Positions 8,889-17,201 of a DNA stretch of 64,000 nucleotides are shown here, piece by piece. Origin of the DNA: Nesterenkonia sphaerica (GTDB lineage: Bacteria > Actinomycetota > Actinomycetes > Actinomycetales > Micrococcaceae); NCBI RefSeq assembly GCF_005771565.1, contig NZ_VAWA01000001.1, forward strand, positions 247,276 to 311,275. The letters are read 5' to 3'. The position numbers were made by a program, and so were the translations under genes. Each line of letters begins with the position of its first letter. The stretch's first letter is position 1. Under the pieces are notes generated by a model that was not told the DNA's origin, did no database searches, and saw only the letters and a list, made by a program, of their open reading frames with translations.

Positions 8889-9935
8889 TCATACTTCGGG
8901 GGAGGTCGGAATCACCAGTACAGGGCAAGTGGAGCGGTTGAGCACCGCCTGGCTGACCGACCCCAACAGCAATCCGGTGAAGCCACCGTGACCGCGCGTG
9001 CCGACGGTGATCAGCGCCGCCGTGCGGGAGGCTTCTGCCAGCACCCCGGCGGCAGAGCCGTGGAAAAACTGCCACCGCACAGGGACGTCGGGCGTCTTTT
9101 CCGACAGCTCGGCAGCGATCCCTTCTAGGTGCTCGATGTATCCGCGGCGCACATTCGCCAACTCGGTGTGATGCTGCTCAGCGTCTGGGTACCACCCTTG
9201 GGCGTTGAGCGTCTCTGCCGCCACCAGGGTCAGTGGGCGCTCCGTCAGCGCCGCAGCCTCAGCAGCCAGATGGGCGATCTCAGTGGCGGGTGCACGGACA
9301 TCGACGCCGACGACGATCTCGGAATCGAAGTTGAGCTCATCGGCGACGTTGCGGAAGGACCGGCGGTGATCCTGCGCCGGGGCGGACTGTTCCAGCACGG
9401 TCAGAGGTTCCTGTTCGGCCGCATCCCCACTGGCCACGTGCTGAGCTGGTGCCAGCAGCACCTCGGCTGACTCGCTGACCCACTTCTCGGGGACTACCAG
9501 AGTCGGGCAGTGGGCATGGGCGGCGAGCTTTGCTGAGACGCTGCCCAAGACTCGGCCGGCGAAACGATTGCGTCCGCGTTTGCCCACCACAGCCAGGTGC
9601 GCGGTCTCGCTTTCCTCGACAAGCACCTTACTGGCATCGCCGTCAAAGGTGCGGGTGGTGGCGGTGACCCCCGCATCGGAGGCTCGCTCGGCATAACGGT
9701 CAAGCCGAGCCTGGACCTCCTCAGCGGCACCGTGCAGGTAGTACTCAATAGCCTGGGCGTTGTAGTCATCGACCATCACCGGCCTGGTGAAGGCCTCGAC
9801 CAGGCGCAGCGGCCAACCGCGCTTCTGCGCCACCATCAATGCCACAGAGAAAGCACGCTCAGCACCGGCTGAGCCGTCGAGTCCCACGAGGACCCCTGGT
9901 GTGTATTCTTCGCCCGATTCCTGATTGTGTGCCAT
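8889..9935 (-). CDS. Tandem-domain universal stress protein (UspA family)
   Basis: A 348-residue protein made of two UspA domains. Each ends with the nucleotide-binding pattern of the ATP-binding subfamily: VVGKRGRNRFAGRVLGSVS in the first half and TVGTRGHGGFTGLLLGSVS in the second. Tandem Usp proteins of this kind are common in actinobacteria and are typically induced by hypoxia or stationary phase. It is convergent with the upstream hydrolase and is preceded by a cyclodeaminase-like gene on the same strand, with about 95 bases between them. No specific regulator site was recognised. Confidence 0.93.
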   Translation of the reverse strand: MAHNQESGEEYTPGVLVGLDGSAGAERAFSVALMVAQKRGWPLRLVEAFTRPVMVDDYNAQAIEYYLHGAAEEVQARLDRYAERASDAGVTATTRTFDGDASKVLVEESETAHLAVVGKRGRNRFAGRVLGSVSAKLAAHAHCPTLVVPEKWVSESAEVLLAPAQHVASGDAAEQEPLTVLEQSAPAQDHRRSFRNVADELNFDSEIVVGVDVRAPATEIAHLAAEAAALTERPLTLVAAETLNAQGWYPDAEQHHTELANVRRGYIEHLEGIAAELSEKTPDVPVRWQFFHGSAAGVLAEASRTAALITVGTRGHGGFTGLLLGSVSQAVLNRSTCPVLVIPTSPEV

Positions 9936-10030
9936 ACCTAACCATACGACTCAGCCAGGGGTGCGGGGTAGAGTCTTCGGCCCATTCCCGGATGAGACTT
10001 GTGGTGAGGGCCGAGGTGGAGCTTCGGCTC

Positions 10031-10690
10031 TCAGCGTTCGTTGGTGGGGGCGGCCCGATCATCGATCGCGCGGGTGGCGGCATCGATGCGGGCCAGTGCG
10101 TCGTCGAACCGGTGAACCGTGGCCCACAGGTCCGGGTGCTGCTTCCGGATCTCATCCATGTTCAGTCCGGAGGCACGCAGGGTACCCAGGTCAAAGCTGA
10201 CATTGGTCCGCGCGCCTGCCACAGCGGCGCGCAGCGCGCCGAAGGCCACCACCACATCTGCGATCAGGGCGCGGTTGCCGTGCTCGGAGAGCCAGGTGAG
10301 GTCATCGATGGCGGCGACGGCGTGTTCGCCCAGTGTCGCGGAGGATTCGGCTGCCTCCACGGAGGCCTGGCGGATCGCCTTGTCACGCTCTGTGCCCCGC
10401 TCCCGCTTGAACGCTGCTCCGAAGGCCTGGGAAGCGGCGGCGTCGTCATCAGCCAGCTGCAGCGCCAGTTCCCGCCGTTTTTGGGCCCTGGTGAGCACAC
10501 CGTGGAGCTGTTGGTCCTGGTCAGCTTTCGGCTCGGTGTACCCGGCCACCATGGAGGTCAGCGACGCCGCAATGGCGAGCATGACGCCGGCTCCGGCCCC
10601 GCCACCGGGAGCGCCGATGGGCTCTCCGAGGGCGTGCGTCCACGCCGCGACTGTCGACTCTTGGGTGGTGTGCTGTGCAGAGGTGGTCAT
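10031..10690 (-). CDS. Cyclodeaminase/cyclohydrolase family protein (FTCD C-terminal-like)
   Basis: A 219-residue, largely helical protein resembling the cyclodeaminase domain of formiminotransferase-cyclodeaminase and methenyl-THF cyclohydrolases. The motif LGEPIGAPGGGAGAGVMLAIAASL near residue 20 matches the family's Gly-rich loop after the first helix. Such stand-alone domains act in one-carbon folate metabolism, but no histidine-degradation or folate genes are adjacent. It follows the cardiolipin synthase-like gene with a 12-base gap, suggesting cotranscription only. Confidence 0.8.
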   Translation of the reverse strand: MTTSAQHTTQESTVAAWTHALGEPIGAPGGGAGAGVMLAIAASLTSMVAGYTEPKADQDQQLHGVLTRAQKRRELALQLADDDAAASQAFGAAFKRERGTERDKAIRQASVEAAESSATLGEHAVAAIDDLTWLSEHGNRALIADVVVAFGALRAAVAGARTNVSFDLGTLRASGLNMDEIRKQHPDLWATVHRFDDALARIDAATRAIDDRAAPTNER

Positions 10691-10702
10691 GGTGCCAGTC
10701 TC

Positions 10703-11968
10703 TCAGAGCACCGGACGGAACGGTTTGAGCGCGAATTCCGTCACTCGGGCCATGCGGCGCCGCGAGTTCCACCTCTCAGGGTTGACTTCCTCACAGTGCT
10801 CCCGATCGCTACGGAAGACCTTCTCCATTTCGGCGGCGAACCCGGGGTCCACGACCTCAATATTGGACTCGTAGTTGAAGGACAGGGACAGCCGGTCGAT
10901 GTTGGCGGTGCCGATAGTGGACCATTCGCCATCAATGGTGGCGGTCTTGGAGTGCATCATGCTGCTGGTGAAGAGCAGGATGGTGATGCCGGCCTTGAGC
11001 ATCGGGCCGAAAAACCCTCGGGAGACCCAGTCGGCGATGACGTGATTCGACTCCTTGGGCACCATCACTTGGACATCGACGCCGCGTTGGGCTGCGAGGA
11101 TGAGGGCTCGGAGAATCTGTTGGTCGGGAATGAAGTACGGCGTGGAGATCCAGATGCGTTTTTGTGCCCGCTCAATGGCTTTGAGGTACATATTCCGCAC
11201 CGGGTAGACCAGGTCCACCGGCATGTTGGCCACCACCCGCACGGTGGGGTTCCAGCTGTGCGGGGGTGTCCACGGCACCTGCTCGGCGGGGTCGCGGTTC
11301 TCATTCCAGAGCCGGGCAATGGTCTGCCGCAGCCCCCAGACCGCCGGGCCGGCGGCACGCAGGTGAGTATCCCGCCACTTCTTGGCGTAGAGACTGCCAA
11401 TGTTGTACCCGCCGACGAACCCGACCTCGTCGTCGACCACCAAGATTTTGGAGTGGTTGAATCCGGTAGAGCGCAGCGGCGCCTTCCAGAAGCTTCTTCC
11501 TGCAGCGGGCATGCGGTGGAGGTGAATGTCGCCGCTGAGCTGACGGTAGAAGGACGGTGGCACCACCAGGTTGGCAAACCCGTCATAAATGATGAAGACA
11601 TCGACGCCGCGGCGGGCAGCTGCGTTGAACGCATCTATGAACTTCTGGCCCACCTCGTCGTTCTTCCAGATGTAAGTCTTCATCAGAATGGAGTGCTCGG
11701 CCGCATCAATGGCCTGCAGCATGTCCCCGTAGAGGGCGTCACCGTCGGTATAGATGGTCAGCGGCGACTCTTCCACCTGTGATTCGAAGGTCCCGGGCCG
11801 CGGCGCGTCGCGTTGCTTGCGTTTGCTTTCCTTCAACAGGTCCAAAGTGACCACCGAGACTGCCGCGGTCAGCGGCATCCCTGCTGCGGTGCCTGCCACA
11901 GCCAGGCTCAGCGTCTTTCGTGAACTCTTGCGGGGCTTGAAGCGCCTGCTGATGCGGGAACGGCTCAT
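10703..11968 (-). CDS. Phospholipase D superfamily protein, cardiolipin synthase-like
   Basis: A 421-residue protein with two HKD catalytic motifs: HSKILVVDDEVGFVGGYN near residue 175 and HSKTATIDGEWSTIGTAN near residue 340. A basic N-terminus is followed by one hydrophobic segment (residues about 20-45), so it is probably anchored in the membrane. The two-HKD layout fits bacterial cardiolipin synthases, which join two phosphatidylglycerol molecules, though some relatives are phospholipases. It is divergent from a small membrane-protein gene that starts about 90 bases away. Confidence 0.85.
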   Translation of the reverse strand: MSRSRISRRFKPRKSSRKTLSLAVAGTAAGMPLTAAVSVVTLDLLKESKRKQRDAPRPGTFESQVEESPLTIYTDGDALYGDMLQAIDAAEHSILMKTYIWKNDEVGQKFIDAFNAAARRGVDVFIIYDGFANLVVPPSFYRQLSGDIHLHRMPAAGRSFWKAPLRSTGFNHSKILVVDDEVGFVGGYNIGSLYAKKWRDTHLRAAGPAVWGLRQTIARLWNENRDPAEQVPWTPPHSWNPTVRVVANMPVDLVYPVRNMYLKAIERAQKRIWISTPYFIPDQQILRALILAAQRGVDVQVMVPKESNHVIADWVSRGFFGPMLKAGITILLFTSSMMHSKTATIDGEWSTIGTANIDRLSLSFNYESNIEVVDPGFAAEMEKVFRSDREHCEEVNPERWNSRRRMARVTEFALKPFRPVL

Positions 11969-12061
11969 AGCCCCAGCCTAATGTGCGCCACAGGAGGAAT
12001 GATGCGCCGCCTTGCAGGGTTGACGGAGGAGACATGCGTTCAACCTAGGTCGGAGAACATG

Positions 12062-12466
12062 ATGAACCTTTCCACACTGGCCCTGCGCACTCTTCCTGGT
12101 GCCTTCATCCTCAATGCGGGGATCAGCAAATTGAAATTGGACCGTGATTCAGCAGAAGGCCTGCAGGGCATGGCCGCCACAGGTGTGCCGGCGGTGGAGA
12201 AGCTGCCGCCGGAAACCTTCGGCAAAGCCCTGGCCTGGGGAGAGATCGCCCTGGGGACTGCGCTGCTGACTCCCTTTGTCAGCAACCGGCTGGCCGGCTT
12301 GGCGCTGGGTGGGTTCTCCGCGGGGATGCTCAGCATGTACTTCCGCAATGACGATATGACTGAGTCCGACGGCGTGCGGCCTTCCCAGGACGGCACACCC
12401 CTGGCCAAGGACATTTGGCTGGCGGCCATTGCCATTGCGCTGGTGGCCAAGCGCTCGAAGGACTGA
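12062..12466 (+). CDS. Small membrane protein, DoxX-like
   Basis: About 134 residues with three or four hydrophobic segments, separated by an acidic segment (RNDDMTESDGVRPSQDG). The N-terminal layout (LRTLPGAFILNAGISKL) recalls DoxX-type membrane proteins, but the match is weak. Of two adjacent ATG codons, the second (12062) has better spacing to the GGAG at 12052. The frame is open further upstream, but that part is a poor protein and overlaps the divergent promoter region. Function is not known. Confidence 0.65.
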   Translation: MNLSTLALRTLPGAFILNAGISKLKLDRDSAEGLQGMAATGVPAVEKLPPETFGKALAWGEIALGTALLTPFVSNRLAGLALGGFSAGMLSMYFRNDDMTESDGVRPSQDGTPLAKDIWLAAIAIALVAKRSKD

Positions 12467-12498
12467 CTCGGGCGCAGTCTCCAATCACCGGTGTCCGA

Positions 12499-13221
12499 TC
12501 ACCGGGTCAGCAGCCCGACCCCGCGGAGTATCGCCTCATGGACAGCCGGGTCCCCCAGTGGCAGGAAGTGCCCGCGGGTGTCCAGTTGGATATTGTGCGC
12601 CCCGGGGAGGTGGCTGCCACCGGGGATGTGCGGGTCAAACCGCCCGTAGATGGACACGATGTCGGCATGAACGTGGTGAAGAGCTCTGAGAGCGTTCAGC
12701 TCGGCTGAACGCGGCAGGAAGGCGCGGATTGCTGGCACCGGCAGCAGCTGGGCCAGCGGTGAGCCTTCGAACGGAGTGTTCAGCGCCACCAGCCCGCGGA
12801 TCAGGCCAGCCTCATTGTGGCTGCTGAGCAGGTGTTTGCCGATGAGTCCGCCTTTGCTGTGGGCGACCAGGATGCACTCCCCGATCCTGTACTCGCGCAG
12901 GTGCTGCTGGACCAGGTTCGCCATGTCTGTGATGGTGCCGCCGTTGTATCCCAGTTCGACGACGGCGCGCACATCGTAGCCCTGGGAGCGGAGGGCGTCT
13001 GCCACCGGCAGCATGAAAGCCCAGGTTTCGTAGATCCCGGGCAGCAGAACGACTGCCGGCTCGCCAGCGCCGGGCAGCCGATAGGCTGCAGGATCCGGTG
13101 AGCGCACCACGCCGTTGGCTTGCCAGCGGAGGGCGTAGCTGTAGTCCCGCACCCAGGCGACAAGATTGGCACCGGCCTCGGAGAGGTGCTGCGGGAGGCG
13201 GATGGTCATGGAGTTGGCCAC
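12499..13221 (-). CDS. Alpha/beta hydrolase, esterase/lipase-like
   Basis: A 240-residue hydrolase with oxyanion-hole strand VVLLPGIYETW, nucleophile elbow AHSKGG (Ser near residue 120), acid in GRFDPHIP and catalytic His in TRGHFLPLGDP. The SKGG elbow resembles triacylglycerol lipase/acyltransferase-type proteins. The annotated start is a GTG at 13221, overlapping the upstream hydrolase by 16 bases; an ATG at 13209 forms an ATGA overlap and is an alternative. It is translationally coupled to that second alpha/beta hydrolase, so the two probably work on related substrates. These are not identified. Confidence 0.8.
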   Translation of the reverse strand: MANSMTIRLPQHLSEAGANLVAWVRDYSYALRWQANGVVRSPDPAAYRLPGAGEPAVVLLPGIYETWAFMLPVADALRSQGYDVRAVVELGYNGGTITDMANLVQQHLREYRIGECILVAHSKGGLIGKHLLSSHNEAGLIRGLVALNTPFEGSPLAQLLPVPAIRAFLPRSAELNALRALHHVHADIVSIYGRFDPHIPGGSHLPGAHNIQLDTRGHFLPLGDPAVHEAILRGVGLLTR

Positions 13222-14042
13222 TTCTCCGGGGGCGACGCAGTGGATCCGTCACCGGGTCGTGTCACGGCGGTCAGGAACGGTGCACAGGCTTTCGCCAGCG
13301 CCTGCGGCTGATGGTGCTGCAGCGCGTGTGGGCCGCCGGGAACCTCGCGCACCCTGGCCTGCGGGGCCAGCCGGGCCAGCTGGCGCACCCAGGAGGCAGC
13401 AGCGATGGGATCACGTCTCCCGCGGACTATCAGTCCCGGCACCGGGCAGCGCAGGATGGTCTCCTCCGGGCGATCGGCGAGCATATACCGCGCAGTCCGG
13501 AAGTATCGGAGCGGGCCCATGCGCAGGTAATTGCGGAACACTACTGCATTGGTGGTGAAAGGTTCGGCCAGGGTGTCTCGGAACAGGCGCCATGCGTGGC
13601 CGCCGAAGCTGCGCGCAGCCGGGTCGGCGGGGGGACCGATCAGCACGTAGCCGGCGCTGAGGCGGGGGTGGTTGGCGAGCGTGTGCGTCACGATCTGGCA
13701 CCCCATGGAATGACCCACCAGAACTGGTGACTGCAGACCCAACGCCGCGCACAGCCCGGCGACCACCTCGCCCAACTCCGGGATGGTCAGAGCGCGCGAG
13801 GGGTTGGGCGTGCTGCCATAACCGGGCAGGTCCACCGCGTAGACGTCGAAATCAGCGGCGAGCACCTCAGCGAAGGGCAGAAAATACTCGCCCGACATCC
13901 CGATCCCATGGACCAGCACCACAGCCGGACGCTCCGGTGCGAAGGTGCCCCGGACATCCACCGTGTGACCCCCCACCTGCACACGCCGGTCCTGGGGTGT
14001 TGCGCTGAGCATTTTCCTCGGCGGCACGTTGGCCTCTTCCAT
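13206..14042 (-). CDS. Alpha/beta-fold hydrolase
   Basis: A 278-residue hydrolase of the common alpha/beta family: VVLVHGIGMSGEYF carries the HG oxyanion motif, VGHSMGCQ is the nucleophile elbow, GRRDPIAAASW holds the acid and GGPHALQHHQP the catalytic His. It is the first gene of a two-gene unit with the esterase-like gene downstream. About 60 bases upstream of its start lies an array of 23-base direct repeats that may regulate it. The substrate is unknown. Confidence 0.82.
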   Translation of the reverse strand: MEEANVPPRKMLSATPQDRRVQVGGHTVDVRGTFAPERPAVVLVHGIGMSGEYFLPFAEVLAADFDVYAVDLPGYGSTPNPSRALTIPELGEVVAGLCAALGLQSPVLVGHSMGCQIVTHTLANHPRLSAGYVLIGPPADPAARSFGGHAWRLFRDTLAEPFTTNAVVFRNYLRMGPLRYFRTARYMLADRPEETILRCPVPGLIVRGRRDPIAAASWVRQLARLAPQARVREVPGGPHALQHHQPQALAKACAPFLTAVTRPGDGSTASPPEKWPTP

Positions 14043-14078
14043 GTGGTGGGGCGGTCAGCGGCCCGTCACTCCACCTGG

Positions 14079-14155
14079 TCCGAATCCTGCCATTGTCCTA
14101 ATAGAAGTCATGCTAACGTCCGAATAGAAGTCCTGCTAACGTCCGAAAATCGGGT
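14079..14155. repeat. Array of 23-bp direct repeats upstream of the hydrolase pair
   Basis: Two near-identical 23-base units lie head to tail at 14100-14122 and 14123-14145 (AATAGAAGTC-A/C-TGCTAACGTCCG), differing at one base. A degenerate partial copy precedes them (GTCCGAATCCTGCC, from 14079) and the start of another follows (GTCCGAAAAT). Counting from GTCC, the period is 23 bases, about two helical turns, which suits iterated binding of a regulator on one face of DNA. The array lies 37-113 bases upstream of the hydrolase start. Confidence 0.6.
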
Positions 14156-14243
14156 TTCATGTCCGCTGCCCGCTGTCCCGTTGCCCAGCACAGCATCGCA
14201 GCGCCCGCGAGCAACGAGAGTCAACCCGTGTCTCTGGTGCCGA

Positions 14244-15020
14244 TCACTGCGGAGTGGTGTACGCTCCCGAGATTCCGCCGTCGACCAGGAACGTGGAGGC
14301 GGTCATGAAGGAGGAGTCGTCGCTGGCGAGGAACGCCGCCGCGGCAGCCAGCTCCTCCGGTTCGGCGAACCGCCCCATGGGCACGTGTACCAGGCGCCGG
14401 GCGGCCTGGTCCGGATCCTTGGCGAAGAGCTCCTGCAACAGCGGGGTATTCACCGGCCCCGGGCACAGTGCGTTGACCCGAATGCCCTGCCGGGCGAACT
14501 CCACACCGAGTTCACGGCTCATGGAGAGCACCCCGCCCTTGGAGGCGCTGTAGGAGATCTGCGAGCTGGCCGCCCCCATGACCGCGACGAAGGAGGCCGT
14601 ATTGATGATGGACCCCTTCCCCTGCTGCTGCATATAAGGAAGGGCGTACTTGCAGCACAGATAGACAGAGGTCAGGTTCACCTCCTGCACCTTCCGCCAT
14701 GCCTCGAGGCCCGTCTCCAGGATGGAGGCATCGTCAGCAGGAGAGATGCCGGCATTGTTGAAGGCGATGTCTACCCTGCCGAACCGCTGGTGCGTCTCGG
14801 CGTAGAGGTTCTCTACCTGTTCAGCGGAGGTGACATCGACCTTGACGAACAACCCGCCGACCTCGGAGGCTGCGGCTTCTCCTGTGGCCGGGTCGATATC
14901 GGCAATGACCACCTTGGCGCCTTCGGCCGCCATCCGGCGAGCTGTGGCCAGCCCGATGCCACTGGCACCACCAGTGATGACTGCGCTGCGGTCCACCAGT
15001 CGGCGAGCGTTGACCTCCAT
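14244..15020 (-). CDS. Short-chain dehydrogenase/reductase (SDR), candidate alcohol dehydrogenase of the gamma-glutamyl-amine pathway
   Basis: A 258-residue classical SDR: TGGASGIGLATAR (NAD-binding Gly motif), NNAGIS, and the catalytic Ser plus YSASK (Tyr-x3-Lys) near residues 140-160, ending in the usual FLVDGG. The start at 15020 has AAGGAG seven bases upstream; the longer frame lies within the aldehyde dehydrogenase gene and is rejected. It is the last gene of the permease-ligase-hydrolase-ALDH operon. I infer that it oxidises the hydroxyl of a gamma-glutamylated amino-alcohol to the aldehyde used by the ALDH; no substrate evidence is visible. Confidence 0.88.
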   Translation of the reverse strand: MEVNARRLVDRSAVITGGASGIGLATARRMAAEGAKVVIADIDPATGEAAASEVGGLFVKVDVTSAEQVENLYAETHQRFGRVDIAFNNAGISPADDASILETGLEAWRKVQEVNLTSVYLCCKYALPYMQQQGKGSIINTASFVAVMGAASSQISYSASKGGVLSMSRELGVEFARQGIRVNALCPGPVNTPLLQELFAKDPDQAARRLVHVPMGRFAEPEELAAAAAFLASDDSSFMTASTFLVDGGISGAYTTPQ

Positions 15021-15081
15021 GGGAGTCTCCTTAGTCTTGGTTTCTGTGCTGGTCGATGTTGCGGGGCGTGAGCGGAGCGGG

Positions 15082-16440
15082 TCAAGTGTGGGATATGAAG
15101 ACGTTCTTGGTCTCGGTGAAGGCTTCGACGGCGTCGGGCCCCAGCTCCCGGCCGAAGCCGGACTGTTTGAATCCACCAAATGGAGTCCAGTACCGCACTG
15201 AGGCGTGGGTGTTGACGGAGAGATTTCCGGCTTCCACCCCGCGGGAGACGCGCAGGGCGCGCCCGACGTCGCGGGTCCAGAGTGAACCGGAGAGCCCGTA
15301 GTCGGTGGCATTGGCCAAGCAGACCGCATCAGCCTCATCATCGAAAGGCACTACGGCAATCACCGGCCCGAATATTTCCTCATGGAAGACCCGGGAGTCG
15401 GTGGCCGGAGTGACCACAGTGGGAGGGAACCAGAACCCTGGGCCTGAGGGCGCGGAGCCTCGGAACGCCACCGGCGTGTCCTGGCCGATGAAGGAGGCGA
15501 CCGAATCCCGGTGGCCGGCGGAGACCAGCGGCCCCATCTGGGTCTCCGGATCCCGGGGGTCCCCGCAGCTGAAGGCCTGCACCGCAGGTTCAAGCAGTTC
15601 CAGAAAACGGTCCATCACCGAACGTTGCACCAGCACCCGGGAGCGGGCGCAACAGTCCTGGCCGGCGTTGTCGAACGCCCCACCGGGTGCGGCGGTGGCA
15701 GCCTGTTCGAGGTCGGCGTCGGCGAAGACGATATTGGAGTTCTTCCCCCCGAGTTCCAAGGTGATCCGTTTCACCTGGTCTGCACACCCTGCCATGATGG
15801 ATTTGCCCACTGCTGTGGAACCGGTGAACACCACTTTGCGCACACGGGGGTGGGTCACGAAGCGCTGCCCGACCACCGAGCCTTTTCCCGGAAGGATGGT
15901 CAGCACCCCCGCCGGGAGCCCAGCCTCAAGGGCCAGGTCGCCCAGCCGCAGCGCGGTCAGGGGGGTGAGCTCGGCGGGTTTGAGCACCACTGTGTTTCCA
16001 GCAGCAAGTGCGGGGGCGAAACCCCAGGCGGCGATGGGCATCGGGAAGTTCCAAGGGACGATGATCCCGACGACACCCAGGGGCTCGTGGAAGGTGACAT
16101 TGATCCCTCCGGGTGCCGGGATCTGGCGACCCGAAAGGCGTTCTGGGGCGCCGGAGTAATAGGTGAGCACGTCGCGGACATTGCCAGCTTCCCACCGTGC
16201 GTTGGAGATGGTGTGCCCGGCGTTGCGGACCTCCAGCTCCGCCAGGTTCTCCAGGTCGTTGTCCACAGCGTCGGCGAAGCGGCGCAGCAGGCGGGCTCGG
16301 TCACCCGGATCCACCGCGCGCCAGGTCTCGAACGCTCGCTGGGCGCGCACAATGGCGGCGTCGGTCTGTGCTTCGTCCGCCAGCTCGACGGTCTGGATGA
16401 CTTCTTCGGTGGCCGGGTTGATGATCTCGGTGCTGGTCAT
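15082..16440 (-). CDS. NAD(P)-dependent aldehyde dehydrogenase, gamma-glutamyl-aminoaldehyde type (PuuC-like)
   Basis: A 452-residue ALDH with the cofactor block VPWNFPMPIAAWGFAPALA, the GST motif VFTGSTAVGK, the general base in LELGGKNS, and a nucleophile in GQDCCARS (two adjacent Cys). The C-terminal FGGFKQSGFGRELG and EIFGPV motifs are intact. Its start overlaps the stop of the C26 hydrolase gene (ATGA). Linkage to a glutamine-synthetase-like ligase and a gamma-glutamyl hydrolase points to oxidation of a gamma-glutamylated aldehyde, as in PuuC of the putrescine route or the equivalent step for ethanolamine. Confidence 0.9.
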   Translation of the reverse strand: MTSTEIINPATEEVIQTVELADEAQTDAAIVRAQRAFETWRAVDPGDRARLLRRFADAVDNDLENLAELEVRNAGHTISNARWEAGNVRDVLTYYSGAPERLSGRQIPAPGGINVTFHEPLGVVGIIVPWNFPMPIAAWGFAPALAAGNTVVLKPAELTPLTALRLGDLALEAGLPAGVLTILPGKGSVVGQRFVTHPRVRKVVFTGSTAVGKSIMAGCADQVKRITLELGGKNSNIVFADADLEQAATAAPGGAFDNAGQDCCARSRVLVQRSVMDRFLELLEPAVQAFSCGDPRDPETQMGPLVSAGHRDSVASFIGQDTPVAFRGSAPSGPGFWFPPTVVTPATDSRVFHEEIFGPVIAVVPFDDEADAVCLANATDYGLSGSLWTRDVGRALRVSRGVEAGNLSVNTHASVRYWTPFGGFKQSGFGRELGPDAVEAFTETKNVFISHT

Positions 16441-17201
16441 GGCAGCAGCGCGTCCTTTCGGTCGTGGGCGAAACGCCGGGCGACGTCAATAAATCCGTCG
16501 AAGAGACGGGTATCTTTCCGGTTCTCCTCGGGATGGAACTGGACACCCAGGACCCAGCTGTCAGTGAGGGGTTCCACCGCCTGGATGGTGCCGTCGGCTG
16601 CCCGGGCGGTGACCACCAGAGGCTCGGCGACGGTGTCCAGGGCTTGGTGGTGATAGCAGGGCGATTCTGCGGATCCGCCGAGCAGCTGGGCGCATCGGCT
16701 GTTCGGCTCCACGGTGAACTCCACTGTGCCGAACCGGCCTGGTTCCGGCTGATACTGGTGGGCGGCGGGGTTAACGTCAGGCAGGTGCTGGATCAACGTC
16801 CCCCCGAGGGCCACATTGAGGATCTGGGCTCCCCGGCAGATGGCGAACAGCGGCAGGCCCAGATCAAGGGCCCGGCGGGTGAGCGCAATATCGTGCTCAT
16901 CGCGTGCGGGCTGGGAGGACGTCTTGGGGTGCCGCGCGGCGCCGTAGAACTTCGGATCGACGTCGACCCCGCCGACCACGATCAGCCCGTCGAGTAACTC
17001 CAGCACCGAAGGGTCGGTGCCCACGGGGGGGAGCAGCAATGGGGTCCCGCCCGCTGCGGCGACTGCCTCCAGGTAGGACCCTGGGATAATCGCCGCCACG
17101 GAGTTCCATACCCCCCACGAGCCCTCCTGGTAGTAGGTGGTCAGCCCGATGCGCGGCCGGTACTGTGCAGGATGAGGGGCCTCAGAGGCGTTCGAAACCA
17201 C
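16437..17201 (-). CDS. Class I glutamine amidotransferase-like hydrolase, peptidase C26 (gamma-glutamyl-GABA hydrolase/PuuD-like)
   Basis: A 254-residue protein releasing glutamate from a gamma-glutamylated acid. The nucleophile Cys is in PLFAICRGAQILNV (near residue 115), the His is in VQFHPEEN, and LDGLIVVGGVDVDP is the family's substrate-loop signature. I chose the GTG at 17201 because GGGAG lies seven bases upstream and homology begins after it; the much longer frame to 17366 lies inside the ligase gene. It overlaps the ligase stop by 20 bases and the ALDH start by four, so translation is coupled through the operon. Confidence 0.9.
   Translation of the reverse strand: MVSNASEAPHPAQYRPRIGLTTYYQEGSWGVWNSVAAIIPGSYLEAVAAAGGTPLLLPPVGTDPSVLELLDGLIVVGGVDVDPKFYGAARHPKTSSQPARDEHDIALTRRALDLGLPLFAICRGAQILNVALGGTLIQHLPDVNPAAHQYQPEPGRFGTVEFTVEPNSRCAQLLGGSAESPCYHHQALDTVAEPLVVTARAADGTIQAVEPLTDSWVLGVQFHPEENRKDTRLFDGFIDVARRFAHDRKDALLP

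Noticed and set aside
9839-11782. A 647-codon plus-strand open frame opposite the cyclodeaminase and cardiolipin synthase-like genes
   Set aside because: It is antisense to three genes with clear motifs, has the low-complexity Gly/His/Arg composition of a shadow frame in high-GC DNA and no family signature.
13206-14042. Alpha/beta hydrolase pair as part of the ethanolamine operon
   Set aside because: It is separated from the SDR stop by about 200 bases containing its own repeat array, and no step of the gamma-glutamyl route needs these enzymes.
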